From NCBI RefSeq assembly GCF_001747085.1, contig NZ_MDJD01000034.1, positions 434,001 to 498,000 on the forward strand: a stretch of 64,000 nt of DNA. The letters run 5' to 3'. This document shows positions 26,492 to 34,791 of the stretch, in pieces. The first letter of the stretch is position 1. Each line of letters starts with the position of its first letter. This DNA comes from Flavivirga aquatica. Lineage in GTDB: Bacteria; Bacteroidota; Bacteroidia; Flavobacteriales; Flavobacteriaceae. The notes beneath the pieces were generated by a model, which was not told the origin of the DNA, did no database searches, and saw only the letters and a program-made list of their open reading frames with translations. The translations under genes were made by a program, and so were the position numbers.

Positions 26492-27346
26492 TTATAGTTT
26501 ATAAGTTAAAGTCTCATAATCGGCAATTTCGGGTATAATATTTAAAGCAAATAATTCTTTTTGGGTTTTCATAATCGTTTCTTTATCAATTAAATCTTGA
26601 GACCATTCGGTAATACCTAACCATTCTTGAACATCTTCAAGTTGTTGTTCGTATCTATTAGCTATAGATTTATCAATACTAGGGATGTCTTTAAAATCTT
26701 TAGTGGTATTATTGATTATTTTTAGTATAGCCTCTAAGTCTTCACGATTAGATTCAATAAAATCTTCTCTTACTGCAATTACAAAACAAGGCCAAGGTGA
26801 AGGGCAATCGTCAATACGCCTAAATGTTCTTTCATCGACCAAAGGTTTGGTTGTGAATTTTTCCCATAAAAAATAGTCGGCAGTTCCCTGTATTAGTCCC
26901 TTAACAGCGCCTTCTAAATCTTTAATAACTTTAAAATCAAGATCTTTTTCTAAATCCCAATTGTTATTTTCGGCATTTATGTATGCCATAAGATGAGATC
27001 CAGAGCCATATCTACTTATAGCAGCCTTTGTTCCTTTTAAGTCATTGATAGTTTTATAAGGAGAGTCGTGAGCGACATGAACTCCCCAAACTAAAGGAGT
27101 TTGAACAAAGGTTTGTACTATTTTGCTAGGGTTGCCATCGATAATATCTTTTATTATTCCTTCTGTAAGTATAACAGCTATATCAATTTCTTTATTACGC
27201 AAAGCTTTACACATGGCACCTGTACCTCCTGGATAATCGTGCCATCTTAAATTAAGATCTTTTTCTTTGTACTCTCCATTTTTTAGTGTTAAGTACCAGG
27301 CTAAATTAAAATGTTCTGGCACACCACCAATATTTACTTGCTTCAT
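26492..27346 (-). CDS. Cytosolic periplasmic-binding-protein-like protein (NMT1/Ca3427-like)
   Basis: 284 residues. The fold is that of ABC substrate-binding proteins of the NMT1/THI5/SsuA type: DLNLRWHDYPGGTGAMCKAL, DLKGTKAAISRYGSGSHLM, ADYFLWEKFTTKPLVDE. It has no signal peptide or lipobox and no ABC transporter genes beside it, so it is probably cytosolic, as described for the Ca3427 family of fungi and bacteria. Ligand unknown; a pyrimidine-type or small acid is possible. Twelve bases separate it from the nucleoside phosphorylase gene upstream, which favours one operon and a nucleoside or pyrimidine connection, though that is inference. Confidence 0.75.
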   Translation of the reverse strand: MKQVNIGGVPEHFNLAWYLTLKNGEYKEKDLNLRWHDYPGGTGAMCKALRNKEIDIAVILTEGIIKDIIDGNPSKIVQTFVQTPLVWGVHVAHDSPYKTINDLKGTKAAISRYGSGSHLMAYINAENNNWDLEKDLDFKVIKDLEGAVKGLIQGTADYFLWEKFTTKPLVDERTFRRIDDCPSPWPCFVIAVREDFIESNREDLEAILKIINNTTKDFKDIPSIDKSIANRYEQQLEDVQEWLGITEWSQDLIDKETIMKTQKELFALNIIPEIADYETLTYKL

Positions 27347-27358
27347 TAATCAAACAGT

Positions 27359-28228
27359 TTATTCTACAATTTTGTTTAGTGTATATATAATAAGATCTTC
27401 TATAACTTTAGATGGGTTACAACTAAAAGTTCCAGACGCTCTATTAGCAATTATAGCATTTAGCGATATTGCTCGATGTCCTAATAATTTTGCTAATCCA
27501 TAAATGGCGGACGTTTCCATTTCTAGATTTGTAATACGTATTCCGTTAAAGTTAAAAGCATCCATTTTAGAATTTAAATAAGGGTCTTGAATAGGTAATC
27601 TCAAAATGCGTCCTTGTGGACCATAAAAACCTCCAGCTGTAGCTGTTAATCCTTTATAAATTGTTTTGTCTTTAAATTTTCTTTCTAAGAATTTACTACT
27701 TTTTATAATAATAGGGTTGGCTTTATTTGGGTGCCAATTGGTTTGCTCTATAAAAGCTTTTTCTAAATTGGAAGTATTAATCAAATCTGTGTTATAAGCC
27801 TGAAGCATTCCATTAAGATCTAAACTGTAAGTGCTTAATAGAAAAGAGTTTACTGGAATGTTTTTTTGTAATGATCCAGAAGTCCCTATTCTTATTATAT
27901 CAATACTTGTGAGTTTTTCTTTAGGTTGTTTAGTGAATAAATCAATATTAAAAAGTGCATCTAATTCGTTTAGAACAATATCTATATTATCTGCACCAAT
28001 ACCTGTTGAAATAACTGTTATACGTTTACCTTTATAAATTCCAGTTTGCGTTTTGAATTCTCGTTTTTGAGTTTCAAATTCAATGCTATCGAAATGTTTA
28101 GTGACTTTACTAACTCTATCTTGGTCACCTACAAAAATAACGGTACTTGCGACATGTTCAGGTTTTAAATTTAAATGATAAATGCTACCATCAGGGTTTA
28201 AAATAAGCTCAGATTCCTTAATAGGCAT
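27359..28228 (-). CDS. Nucleoside phosphorylase (uridine phosphorylase-like)
   Basis: 289 residues, PNP/UDP phosphorylase family 1. GDQDRVSKV (phosphate binding), STGIGADNIDIVLNEL, RIGTSGSLQ and the ribose-binding NLEMETSAIYGLAKLLGH are visible. It splits a nucleoside with phosphate to base and ribose-1-phosphate; which base cannot be read with certainty, uridine-like being the closest. Probable operon with the SUI1 factor gene upstream (30 bases) and the PBP-like gene downstream. Confidence 0.88.
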   Translation of the reverse strand: MPIKESELILNPDGSIYHLNLKPEHVASTVIFVGDQDRVSKVTKHFDSIEFETQKREFKTQTGIYKGKRITVISTGIGADNIDIVLNELDALFNIDLFTKQPKEKLTSIDIIRIGTSGSLQKNIPVNSFLLSTYSLDLNGMLQAYNTDLINTSNLEKAFIEQTNWHPNKANPIIIKSSKFLERKFKDKTIYKGLTATAGGFYGPQGRILRLPIQDPYLNSKMDAFNFNGIRITNLEMETSAIYGLAKLLGHRAISLNAIIANRASGTFSCNPSKVIEDLIIYTLNKIVE

Positions 28229-28258
28229 TTATAATAAGTTTAATGATTCTTGCATAAT

Positions 28259-28588
28259 TTATCCTCCAACACGTTTTACAGTAAAACCTTTGTTTTTAAG
28301 CATCTGCATGATCTTATCTCTATAATCACCTTGAATGATAATTTTATCATCTTTAAAACTACCACCAACACTTAATGTTGTTTTTATTTCTTTTGCTAAA
28401 ATTTTAAAATCTGAATTAGCTCCTGTATAGCCTTCAATAATAGTAATTGGTTTACCTTTACGTTTTTCGTATTTGCAAATTATAGGGTCGTCCTGCATCC
28501 ATACATTAGATGATTCATCTTCTTTAGAAGTTTTTTCTTCTTCAATATGATCTGGAAATAAGTTTTTTAATTGATCTTGTAAATCCAT
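28259..28588 (-). CDS. SUI1/eIF1-like translation initiation factor (YciH family)
   Basis: 109 residues. The C-terminal 60 residues carry the SUI1 fold pattern: TIIEGYTGANSDFKILAKEIKTTLSVGGS, then IIIQGDYRDKIMQML. The N-terminal 35 residues are acidic. Bacterial members (YciH) bind the 30S subunit and influence start selection; the physiological role is minor or stress-related. Sits between the 2OG oxygenase and the nucleoside phosphorylase, same strand. Confidence 0.92.
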   Translation of the reverse strand: MDLQDQLKNLFPDHIEEEKTSKEDESSNVWMQDDPIICKYEKRKGKPITIIEGYTGANSDFKILAKEIKTTLSVGGSFKDDKIIIQGDYRDKIMQMLKNKGFTVKRVGG

Positions 28589-28659
28589 TTTTAATTTTTT
28601 AGCACTTAGTCTAAGTGAACATTAATTTTCTAACTGTTTTATTGTGACTAACCATGCTT

Positions 28660-29610
28660 TTATTTTTTTATAAGCCCTAATTCGATTAAGCGTTCTGTTA
28701 AAAACTCTCCAGCAGTTGTATCCTTAAATGCTTTTGGGGTGTTATCATCTATACAACCTTCTAAAACATTTAATTTCATATCACTTACGGGGTGCATAAA
28801 AAATGGTATAGAATAACGTGATGTTCCCCAAAGTTCTTTTGGAGGATTAACAACGCGGTGTATAGTAGATTTTAATTTATTATTTGTATGTCTTGATAAC
28901 ATGTCTCCAACATTAATCATTAATTCATCTGGTTGCGCAATAGCATCAATCCATTCTCCTTTATTATTTTGAACCTGTAAGCCTTTACCTTGGGCTCCCA
29001 TTAATAGAGTAATTAGATTGATATCACCATGTGCTGCAGCACGAACTGCTTCTTTTGGCTCTTCTTTAATTGGAGGATAATGTATAGGTCTTAAAATAGA
29101 ATTCCCGTTATAGATATATGAATCGAAATAAGTTTCTTCTAATCCTAAATATAATGCTAATGCTCTTAATACATATTTAGCTGTCTTTTCAAGCATTAGA
29201 TAAGCTTCTTTTCCTATTTTATTGAATTCAGGAAGCTCTTCAACGTTAACATTTTTGGGATATTCATTTTCCAGTTGCTTATTATTTTGAACATATTGCC
29301 CAAAATGCCAAAACTCTTTTAAATCACCTTCTTTCTTTCCTTTAGCACTTTCTTTCCCAAAAGAAACATATCCACGTTGTCCACCAATATTAGGGATTTC
29401 ATATTTCTGCTTTATTTCTGTTGGTAAACTAAAAAAACTTTTAATTTCTTTATATAAATTTTCAACTAAAGTGTTATCCAAAAAATGACCTTTTAGTGCT
29501 ACAAAACCAATTTCTTCGTAAGCTTTTCCAATGGCGTCAACAAAATTTTGTTTTCTAACAGAATTGTTAGAAATAAAATCACTTAAGTTGACACTAGGTA
29601 TGGTATTCAT
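28660..29610 (-). CDS. Isopenicillin-N-synthase-like 2-oxoglutarate/Fe(II) oxygenase
   Basis: 316 residues from ATG at 29610 (MNTIPSVNLSDF); a longer frame to 29655 runs across the promoter. The iron triad is His194, Asp196 (AAAHGDINLITLL) and His251 (STIHRVVNPP), with the 2OG-binding Arg265-Tyr-Ser267 (SRYSIPFF). The N-terminal DIOX_N-like region (about 1-110) has YEEIGFVALKGH and QRGYVSFGKESAKG. This family oxidises small molecules; the clade is common in Bacteroidota and its substrate is not known. Own promoter. Confidence 0.88.
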   Translation of the reverse strand: MNTIPSVNLSDFISNNSVRKQNFVDAIGKAYEEIGFVALKGHFLDNTLVENLYKEIKSFFSLPTEIKQKYEIPNIGGQRGYVSFGKESAKGKKEGDLKEFWHFGQYVQNNKQLENEYPKNVNVEELPEFNKIGKEAYLMLEKTAKYVLRALALYLGLEETYFDSYIYNGNSILRPIHYPPIKEEPKEAVRAAAHGDINLITLLMGAQGKGLQVQNNKGEWIDAIAQPDELMINVGDMLSRHTNNKLKSTIHRVVNPPKELWGTSRYSIPFFMHPVSDMKLNVLEGCIDDNTPKAFKDTTAGEFLTERLIELGLIKK

Positions 29611-29638
29611 TATATTAATTTTTAAAATATACGCTTCA

Positions 29639-29646
29639 CAAATGTA
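29639..29646 (-). promoter_or_regulatory. Promoter -7 element (TACATTTG) for the oxygenase gene
   Basis: TAnnTTTG on the minus strand, 28 bases before the ATG at 29610. It supports that start over the upstream one at 29655. Confidence 0.45.
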
Positions 29647-29714
29647 CAAAAACATTGTAAAGTTATATATATTGAGTTATGCATAAAATATTAATTAATA
29701 AATACTTTTTATAG

Positions 29715-29722
29715 TATATTTG
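29715..29722 (+). promoter_or_regulatory. Promoter -7 element (TATATTTG) for the E1 fusion gene
   Basis: TAnnTTTG, only 10 bases before the ATG at 29733. Either the message is nearly leaderless or translation starts at the second ATG, 29745. Confidence 0.4.
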
Positions 29723-29732
29723 ATAACGAAAT

Positions 29733-31748
29733 ATGAATATTTTTATGAAAACCATAAAAGATTTAATTAGCATAGCATACAATATTGAAAATATTGATAG
29801 TGATAAATTAGTGACACTATACAAAAATATCTTAAAACCAAGATTTATAGAGGAGAAAATGCTTATTCTATTACGTCAAGGTAAAATAAGTAAATGGTTT
29901 TCAGGTATAGGGCAAGAAGCTATTTCTGTTGGAGTTACTATGTCGTTACATGACGATGAGTATATATTACCTATGCACAGAAATTTAGGCGTGTTTACTA
30001 GTAGAAACATTCCTTTATATAGGTTGTTTTCGCAATGGCAAGGTAAGGCTTTTGGCTTTACAAAAGGTAGGGATAGGTCTTTTCATTTTGGAACGCAACA
30101 ATATAAAATTGTAGGTATGATTTCACATTTAGGACCACAATTGGGTGTAGCAGACGGGATTGCTTTAGCTTATAAATTAAAAAACAAGAAGCAAGTAACA
30201 GCTGTATTTACAGGAGAAGGTGGTACTAGTGAAGGTGATTTTCACGAAGCTTTAAATGTGGCTTCTGTATGGAAATTGCCTGTTCTGTTTTGTGTTGAAA
30301 ATAATGGTTATGGGTTATCTACGCCTACAAGTGAACAATACAACTGTAAAGATATAGCAGATAGAGGTTTGGGTTATGGAATGGAATCGCATATTATAGA
30401 TGGGAATAATATTATTGAAGTTTACACCAAGGTTAGTAAAATAGCAGATAGCGTTCGTGAAAATCCCAGACCGGTTTTATTAGAGTTTAAAACGTTTAGA
30501 ATGCGTGGACACGAGGAGGCGAGTGGTACAAAATATGTACCTAAAGAACTCTTGACTACTTGGGAGGATAAAGACCCTGTTTTAAATTTTGAAGTTTTTC
30601 TTAAGGCGGAAGGTGTTTTAAATGATTCAAATATTACATCTATAAAAGAAAGTATTGCTGATGAAATTAATGAACATTTAGAGATTGCTTTTAATGAGTC
30701 GGATATTATTTCTAATGAAACTAATGAATTAAATGATGTTTATGAACTATTTAATTATCAGGGTTTAAATAATAATTCGAAAACAAAAGAAATTCGTTTC
30801 ATTGATGCTGTATCAGAGAGTTTAAAACAAAGTATGATTAAACATAAAGATTTGATTATAATGGGGCAAGACATTGCTGAGTATGGAGGTGCTTTTAAAA
30901 TAACAGAAGGGTTTGTTGATCAATTTGGAAAAGATCGGGTACGTAATACACCTATATGTGAATCTGCTATTATTGAAACAGCTATGGGATTATCTATAGC
31001 AGGGATAAAAAGTATAGTTGAAATGCAATTTGCAGATTTCGTATCTTCTGGTTTTAATCCTGTTGTTAACTATTTAGCAAAATCTTATTATAGATGGAGT
31101 CAAAATGCAGATATTGTTATAAGAATGCCTTGTGGTGGTGGTGTAACTGCTGGACCATTTCATTCACAAACTAATGAAGCCTGGTTTACAAAAACACCAG
31201 GGTTAAAAGTTGTATACCCAGCTTTTCCATATGATGCAAAAGGTTTATTAGCAACTGCTATTAACGATCCTAATCCAGTATTGTTTTTTGAACATAAAGG
31301 ACTATATAGAAGTATTCGTCAAGATGTTCCAACAGAATATTTTACATTACCTTTAGGTAAAGCAGTATTAATAAAAGAAGGTAGTGATATTACAATAATA
31401 AGCTATGGCGCAGCTGTACATTGGGCATTAGAAACTTTAGATAAAAATGTAGGTATTTCGGCAGATTTAATCGATTTAAGAACTTTACAACCATTGGATG
31501 TTGAAACTGTTTATGCTTCTGTAAAAAAGACAGGAAAGGCTATTGTTTTACAAGAAGATTCTTTATTTGGAGGGATTGCAAGTGATATTTCTGCGCTTAT
31601 TATGGAGCATTGTTTTGAGTATTTAGATGCTCCTGTAAAACGTGTTGCTAGTTTAGAAACGCCTATTCCTTTTGCTAGTCAATTGGAGAAGCAATATCTT
31701 CCAAAGAAACGGTTTGAAAAGACTTTAAAAGATTTATTAGATTATTAA
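29733..31748 (+). CDS. 2-oxoacid dehydrogenase E1, fused alpha and beta subunits (branched-chain type)
   Basis: 671 residues. The alpha half (about 1-340) has the thiamine diphosphate motif starting GEGGTSEGDFHEAL (161-174) and ending in VENNGYGLST. The beta half (about 350-671) has QDIAEYGGAFKITEGF, TPICESAIIETAMGLS, MPCGGGVTAGPFHSQ and DLRTLQPLD. Fusion of both subunits in one chain is frequent in Bacteroidota for the branched-chain 2-oxoacid complex, which supplies acyl-CoA primers for iso-branched fatty acids. E2 and E3 genes are not nearby. Pyruvate or another oxoacid is possible. Start could be ATG at 29733 or 29745. Confidence 0.9.
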   Translation: MNIFMKTIKDLISIAYNIENIDSDKLVTLYKNILKPRFIEEKMLILLRQGKISKWFSGIGQEAISVGVTMSLHDDEYILPMHRNLGVFTSRNIPLYRLFSQWQGKAFGFTKGRDRSFHFGTQQYKIVGMISHLGPQLGVADGIALAYKLKNKKQVTAVFTGEGGTSEGDFHEALNVASVWKLPVLFCVENNGYGLSTPTSEQYNCKDIADRGLGYGMESHIIDGNNIIEVYTKVSKIADSVRENPRPVLLEFKTFRMRGHEEASGTKYVPKELLTTWEDKDPVLNFEVFLKAEGVLNDSNITSIKESIADEINEHLEIAFNESDIISNETNELNDVYELFNYQGLNNNSKTKEIRFIDAVSESLKQSMIKHKDLIIMGQDIAEYGGAFKITEGFVDQFGKDRVRNTPICESAIIETAMGLSIAGIKSIVEMQFADFVSSGFNPVVNYLAKSYYRWSQNADIVIRMPCGGGVTAGPFHSQTNEAWFTKTPGLKVVYPAFPYDAKGLLATAINDPNPVLFFEHKGLYRSIRQDVPTEYFTLPLGKAVLIKEGSDITIISYGAAVHWALETLDKNVGISADLIDLRTLQPLDVETVYASVKKTGKAIVLQEDSLFGGIASDISALIMEHCFEYLDAPVKRVASLETPIPFASQLEKQYLPKKRFEKTLKDLLDY

Positions 31749-31753
31749 AGAAT

Positions 31754-31787
31754 AAAACCCTAAGCTAAGGGATTAGCTTAGGGTTTT
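31754..31787. terminator. Bidirectional terminator between E1 and exbD-like genes
   Basis: Perfect 15-bp stem AAAACCCTAAGCTAA/TTAGCTTAGGGTTTT with a 4-base loop, five bases after the E1 stop. Confidence 0.9.
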
Positions 31788-31851
31788 AAAAAGGTATCTT
31801 TACGTACGTGTACTATATTGCCGTTTATAATACATTAAAATGTAGCTTGTT

Positions 31852-32409
31852 TTATTTTGTTTCAGCTTCCGATAATATAAACGGATAAGCATCCCTAACT
31901 TGTTTTAATTCTTCTTTAGATAATTTATCTGAAGGCTTTCCAAAAACATTCATAGCATAAGCGTGTCGTAATTCATAATAGGCTTTGGTTAATTCGTTTT
32001 GTACAGCAATATACTTTTTGTATGTTGTCTGTTTATCATTTGATAACGATACGACTGCTTCTTTTGGATTATCAGAAGCGTTTAAAGTATTTAGACCATT
32101 ACAATAACTGCAGCTTTTATCTCCGTTGTTATCTATAAAATTTTTAGAGATTGTTTTTAAATCATTAAGTTTTACAATCTCATTTTCAATCATGATTTCA
32201 TCATAGTTATTAATTTTTATTCGTAAAATATTACGTTCATGAATTGTACTGTTACAATCCATTCTAGGAGGACATTCTTTGGGGAGCATTCTGTTAATTC
32301 CAGCATCAGAAGAAATAGTAGCGGTGACTAAAAAGAAAATGAGTAATAAAAAGGCAATGTCTGCCATTGAGCCTGCATTTACTTCAGGCATTAGTTTTGA
32401 ATGTCTCAT
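31852..32409 (-). CDS. ExbD/TolR-type biopolymer transport protein, stand-alone
   Basis: 185 residues. One transmembrane helix follows a short cytoplasmic start: VNAGSMADIAFLLLIFFLVTATIS (10-33), with the proton-path Asp17 conserved in ExbD/TolR/MotB. The periplasmic part is unusual: CPPRMDC (about 45-51) and CSYC (about 86-89) give four cysteines able to form two disulfides, and a helical C-terminus of about 60 residues. No exbB/motA-like gene is beside it, although flavobacterial exbD genes normally follow one. It would energise an outer-membrane or surface process through a partner encoded elsewhere. Confidence 0.85.
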   Translation of the reverse strand: MRHSKLMPEVNAGSMADIAFLLLIFFLVTATISSDAGINRMLPKECPPRMDCNSTIHERNILRIKINNYDEIMIENEIVKLNDLKTISKNFIDNNGDKSCSYCNGLNTLNASDNPKEAVVSLSNDKQTTYKKYIAVQNELTKAYYELRHAYAMNVFGKPSDKLSKEELKQVRDAYPFILSEAETK

Positions 32410-32697
32410 AATTATAGTATTTAAATGTTAATGTAATTGAGTTTTACAAAAACAATACCATAACTATTAAGATGCTTAGATTAATGGATATATCGTTTGA
32501 TGCTTTTCCAGATAATAGGTAGACGATACTATATAAGAATTTTTTCAGTTCTATTTTTCAACAATTAAACAGCTTAAAATAGGGATAAATTCCCATATTT
32601 TTCCGTAATTAGTTATTTTAGGAACGGTTGTTGTATTAATTCAGCTAAATATTTATTAATATAAGCCTATATTATAAGATAAAAAAATATCTTTGAT

Positions 32698-32705
32698 GTA
32701 TCTAG
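32698..32705 (+). promoter_or_regulatory. Promoter -7 element (TATCTTTG) in the 330-bp divergent gap
   Basis: TAnnTTTG match 34 bases before the ATG at 32740. The rest of the gap 32410-32739, between the exbD-like gene and the secreted-protein gene, shows no ORF or repeat. Confidence 0.45.
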
Positions 32706-32739
32706 GTCTTAAGTCCAATTAAAAAGTATATTAAGATTC

Positions 32740-33417
32740 ATGAAACTTTATATTTCGTTTTTTGTAATAATAGCCTTTTCTCTAACAGTACTAGGGCAAG
32801 TTGATAATAGAAAAAAATCAATTTCTATTCCAGCTGTTAAAAGTAATAATGATTTTTCAGAATCTAAATCATTGTTTCCTTCTAAGCCTATTAACAATAG
32901 CTCTTTAAAGAATATTAAAATCCCCAAAAGGTCTACAAGTCTTAACTTACCCAAAAAAGAATTTTCAATGTTTCCTGAAGAGGAATTTGGGAATCCTGGG
33001 GAGCTTTATGAAAAACAGATTAACAAAAACCTAGACAATTTAAAGCTTAGTGAAAAAGAATTAGCTTTAAAAAATGGTAGTACAACTGACCAATATTTTG
33101 GTGATTTTAAAAGTAATGGAAAATTTGTTAATGTTGTTTATAGAGATCATGGTTACGTTGATGGTGATATGATTAGGGTTCTTGTAAATGATGATGTTAT
33201 TAAATCAAGTGTGTTTTTATCTGGTGGTTACAAAGGGTTGAAAATTGATTTACAAAAAGGGTTTAATAAAATTGATTTTTTGGCATTAAACCAAGGAGAA
33301 TCGGGTCCTAATACAGCAGAATTTCAGGTTACGGATGACAAAGGAAATATTGTTTCTTCAAACCGTTGGAATCTTGCTACGGGTGTAAAAGCTACTGTTA
33401 TTATTGTTAAGGAATAA
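32740..33417 (+). CDS. Secreted protein of unknown function
   Basis: 225 residues. Signal peptide 1-19 (ends LGQ). Residues 20-110 are low-complexity, rich in Ser, Lys, Asn and Pro. From about 115 on is a compact beta-type domain: DQYFGDFKSNGKFVNVVYRD, GDMIRVLVNDDVI, GYKGLKIDLQKGFNKIDFLAL, ANTAEFQVTDDKGN-like, the pattern of an immunoglobulin-like or C2-like beta sandwich. The recurring Asp/Gly-rich loops could bind calcium. I recognise it only as a conserved flavobacterial secreted protein. No sorting domain is present, so it is probably periplasmic or lipid-independent surface material. Confidence 0.78.
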   Translation: MKLYISFFVIIAFSLTVLGQVDNRKKSISIPAVKSNNDFSESKSLFPSKPINNSSLKNIKIPKRSTSLNLPKKEFSMFPEEEFGNPGELYEKQINKNLDNLKLSEKELALKNGSTTDQYFGDFKSNGKFVNVVYRDHGYVDGDMIRVLVNDDVIKSSVFLSGGYKGLKIDLQKGFNKIDFLALNQGESGPNTAEFQVTDDKGNIVSSNRWNLATGVKATVIIVKE

Positions 33418-33634
33418 ATTTTATTGGCTTTATTAAATAATTAATATTGATAACTTCTTAAATATAAATGTTTAGATTATAAATTGAATAACTACATTGA
33501 TTATCTAAAATTCAATAATGCATTATTTACTAATAATACTATACATCTAAAGTTGCTATAAATACTACAATAGTATAGTATATTCATTATTTTTAATACT
33601 ATTATAAAACTAGAAAATTTATAAAGCAATAAAA

Positions 33635-34648
33635 CTAAGAAACGATTTCATCAATTAATTTTAGTTCTTCATTGTTAAACTTTAAATTATCTAATGCCTT
33701 AATATTTTCTTTTAATTGATTAGAGGAACTTGCCCCAATTAATACAGAAGCTACTTGAGGTTGTCTTAAAATCCAAGCAATAGCCATTTGGGAGAGTTTT
33801 TGTCCACGTTCTTGCGCTAGTATATTTAGATGTTGGACTTTTTCAATATTATTAGAAACTGTTTCTGTATTTAAATATGTTAGATCTTTAGCAGCTCTAG
33901 AGTTTTTAGGAATACCTTTTAAGTATTTATCTGTAAGCATACCTTGAGCAAGGGGAGAAAATGCAATACAGCCTACACCATTTTGTTCTAAGGTACTCAA
34001 AAGTTCTTCTTCGATCCAACGATCTAACATTGAGTATCTTGCTTGGTGCAATACAAAAGGCACATTTAAGCTTTTAAGTATTTCTGCTGCTTTTTGGGTT
34101 TCTTTTGACTTGTAATTAGAAATCCCTATATATAATGCTTTTCCTTGACGAACAATATCTGCTAAAGCGCCCATAGTTTCTTCTAAAGGTGTATCTGGGT
34201 CTGGTCTATGGTGATAAAAAATATCAACATAATCTAATCCCAAACGTTTTAAGCTTTGATCTAAACTTGATATCAAATATTTTCTAGATCCATAATTACC
34301 ATAAGGTCCAGGCCACATATCGTACCCTGCTTTTGTAGCTATAAATAATTCATCTCTATATTGCTTAAAGTCTTTTTTGAAAATAGTTCCAAAATTTTCT
34401 TCGGCAGAACCATAAGGAGGACCATAATTATTAGCTAAATCAAAATGAGTAATCCCTAGATCGAACGCTGTTTTTAAAATTTCTCTACCATTTTGAATAT
34501 TATCTACAAATCCAAAATTATGCCATAATCCTAAAGAAATAGCAGGCAGTAGTATACCACTTTTTCCAGATCTATTATAAGTCATTGCATCGTATCTTTC
34601 ATTTGATGCTTGATATGTTTTGGTATTGGATTTATCGTTAATTTGCAT
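33635..34648 (-). CDS. Aldo/keto reductase (YghZ/L-glyceraldehyde-3-phosphate reductase type)
   Basis: 337 residues. Catalytic tetrad residues: Asp70 and Tyr75 (HFDLANNYG), Lys106 (ATKAGYDM) and His146 (FYHHRPD). The 2'-phosphate-binding end has VLIGASSSNQLKEN. GPYGNYGSRKYL and AFSPLAQGMLTDKYL mark the YghZ/AKR14 branch, which reduces L-glyceraldehyde 3-phosphate and methylglyoxal with NADPH. It is transcribed alone. The first about 20 residues are polar and poorly conserved, so translation from Met22 (MTYNRSGKSG) is possible. Confidence 0.9.
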   Translation of the reverse strand: MQINDKSNTKTYQASNERYDAMTYNRSGKSGILLPAISLGLWHNFGFVDNIQNGREILKTAFDLGITHFDLANNYGPPYGSAEENFGTIFKKDFKQYRDELFIATKAGYDMWPGPYGNYGSRKYLISSLDQSLKRLGLDYVDIFYHHRPDPDTPLEETMGALADIVRQGKALYIGISNYKSKETQKAAEILKSLNVPFVLHQARYSMLDRWIEEELLSTLEQNGVGCIAFSPLAQGMLTDKYLKGIPKNSRAAKDLTYLNTETVSNNIEKVQHLNILAQERGQKLSQMAIAWILRQPQVASVLIGASSSNQLKENIKALDNLKFNNEELKLIDEIVS

Positions 34649-34710
34649 ATTATAAATAATTATGGAAAGGGTAAAAGTATAAAATTAGTTTTCAAAATTA
34701 TACTATAAAT

Positions 34711-34749
34711 AAAAAAAAGCCTTTTGATAAAGTTTAAAAGGCTTTTTTT
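34711..34749 (-). terminator. Terminator after the S9 peptidase gene
   Basis: Stem AAAAAAAAGCCTTTT/AAAAGGCTTTTTTT with a 10-base loop. It lies about 43 bases beyond the S9 stop and 60 before the aldo/keto reductase start, both minus. Confidence 0.8.
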
Positions 34750-34791
34750 AAGGTTAGTAGCATTTTAATTTTTAAAAGGCTGCTTAATTTC

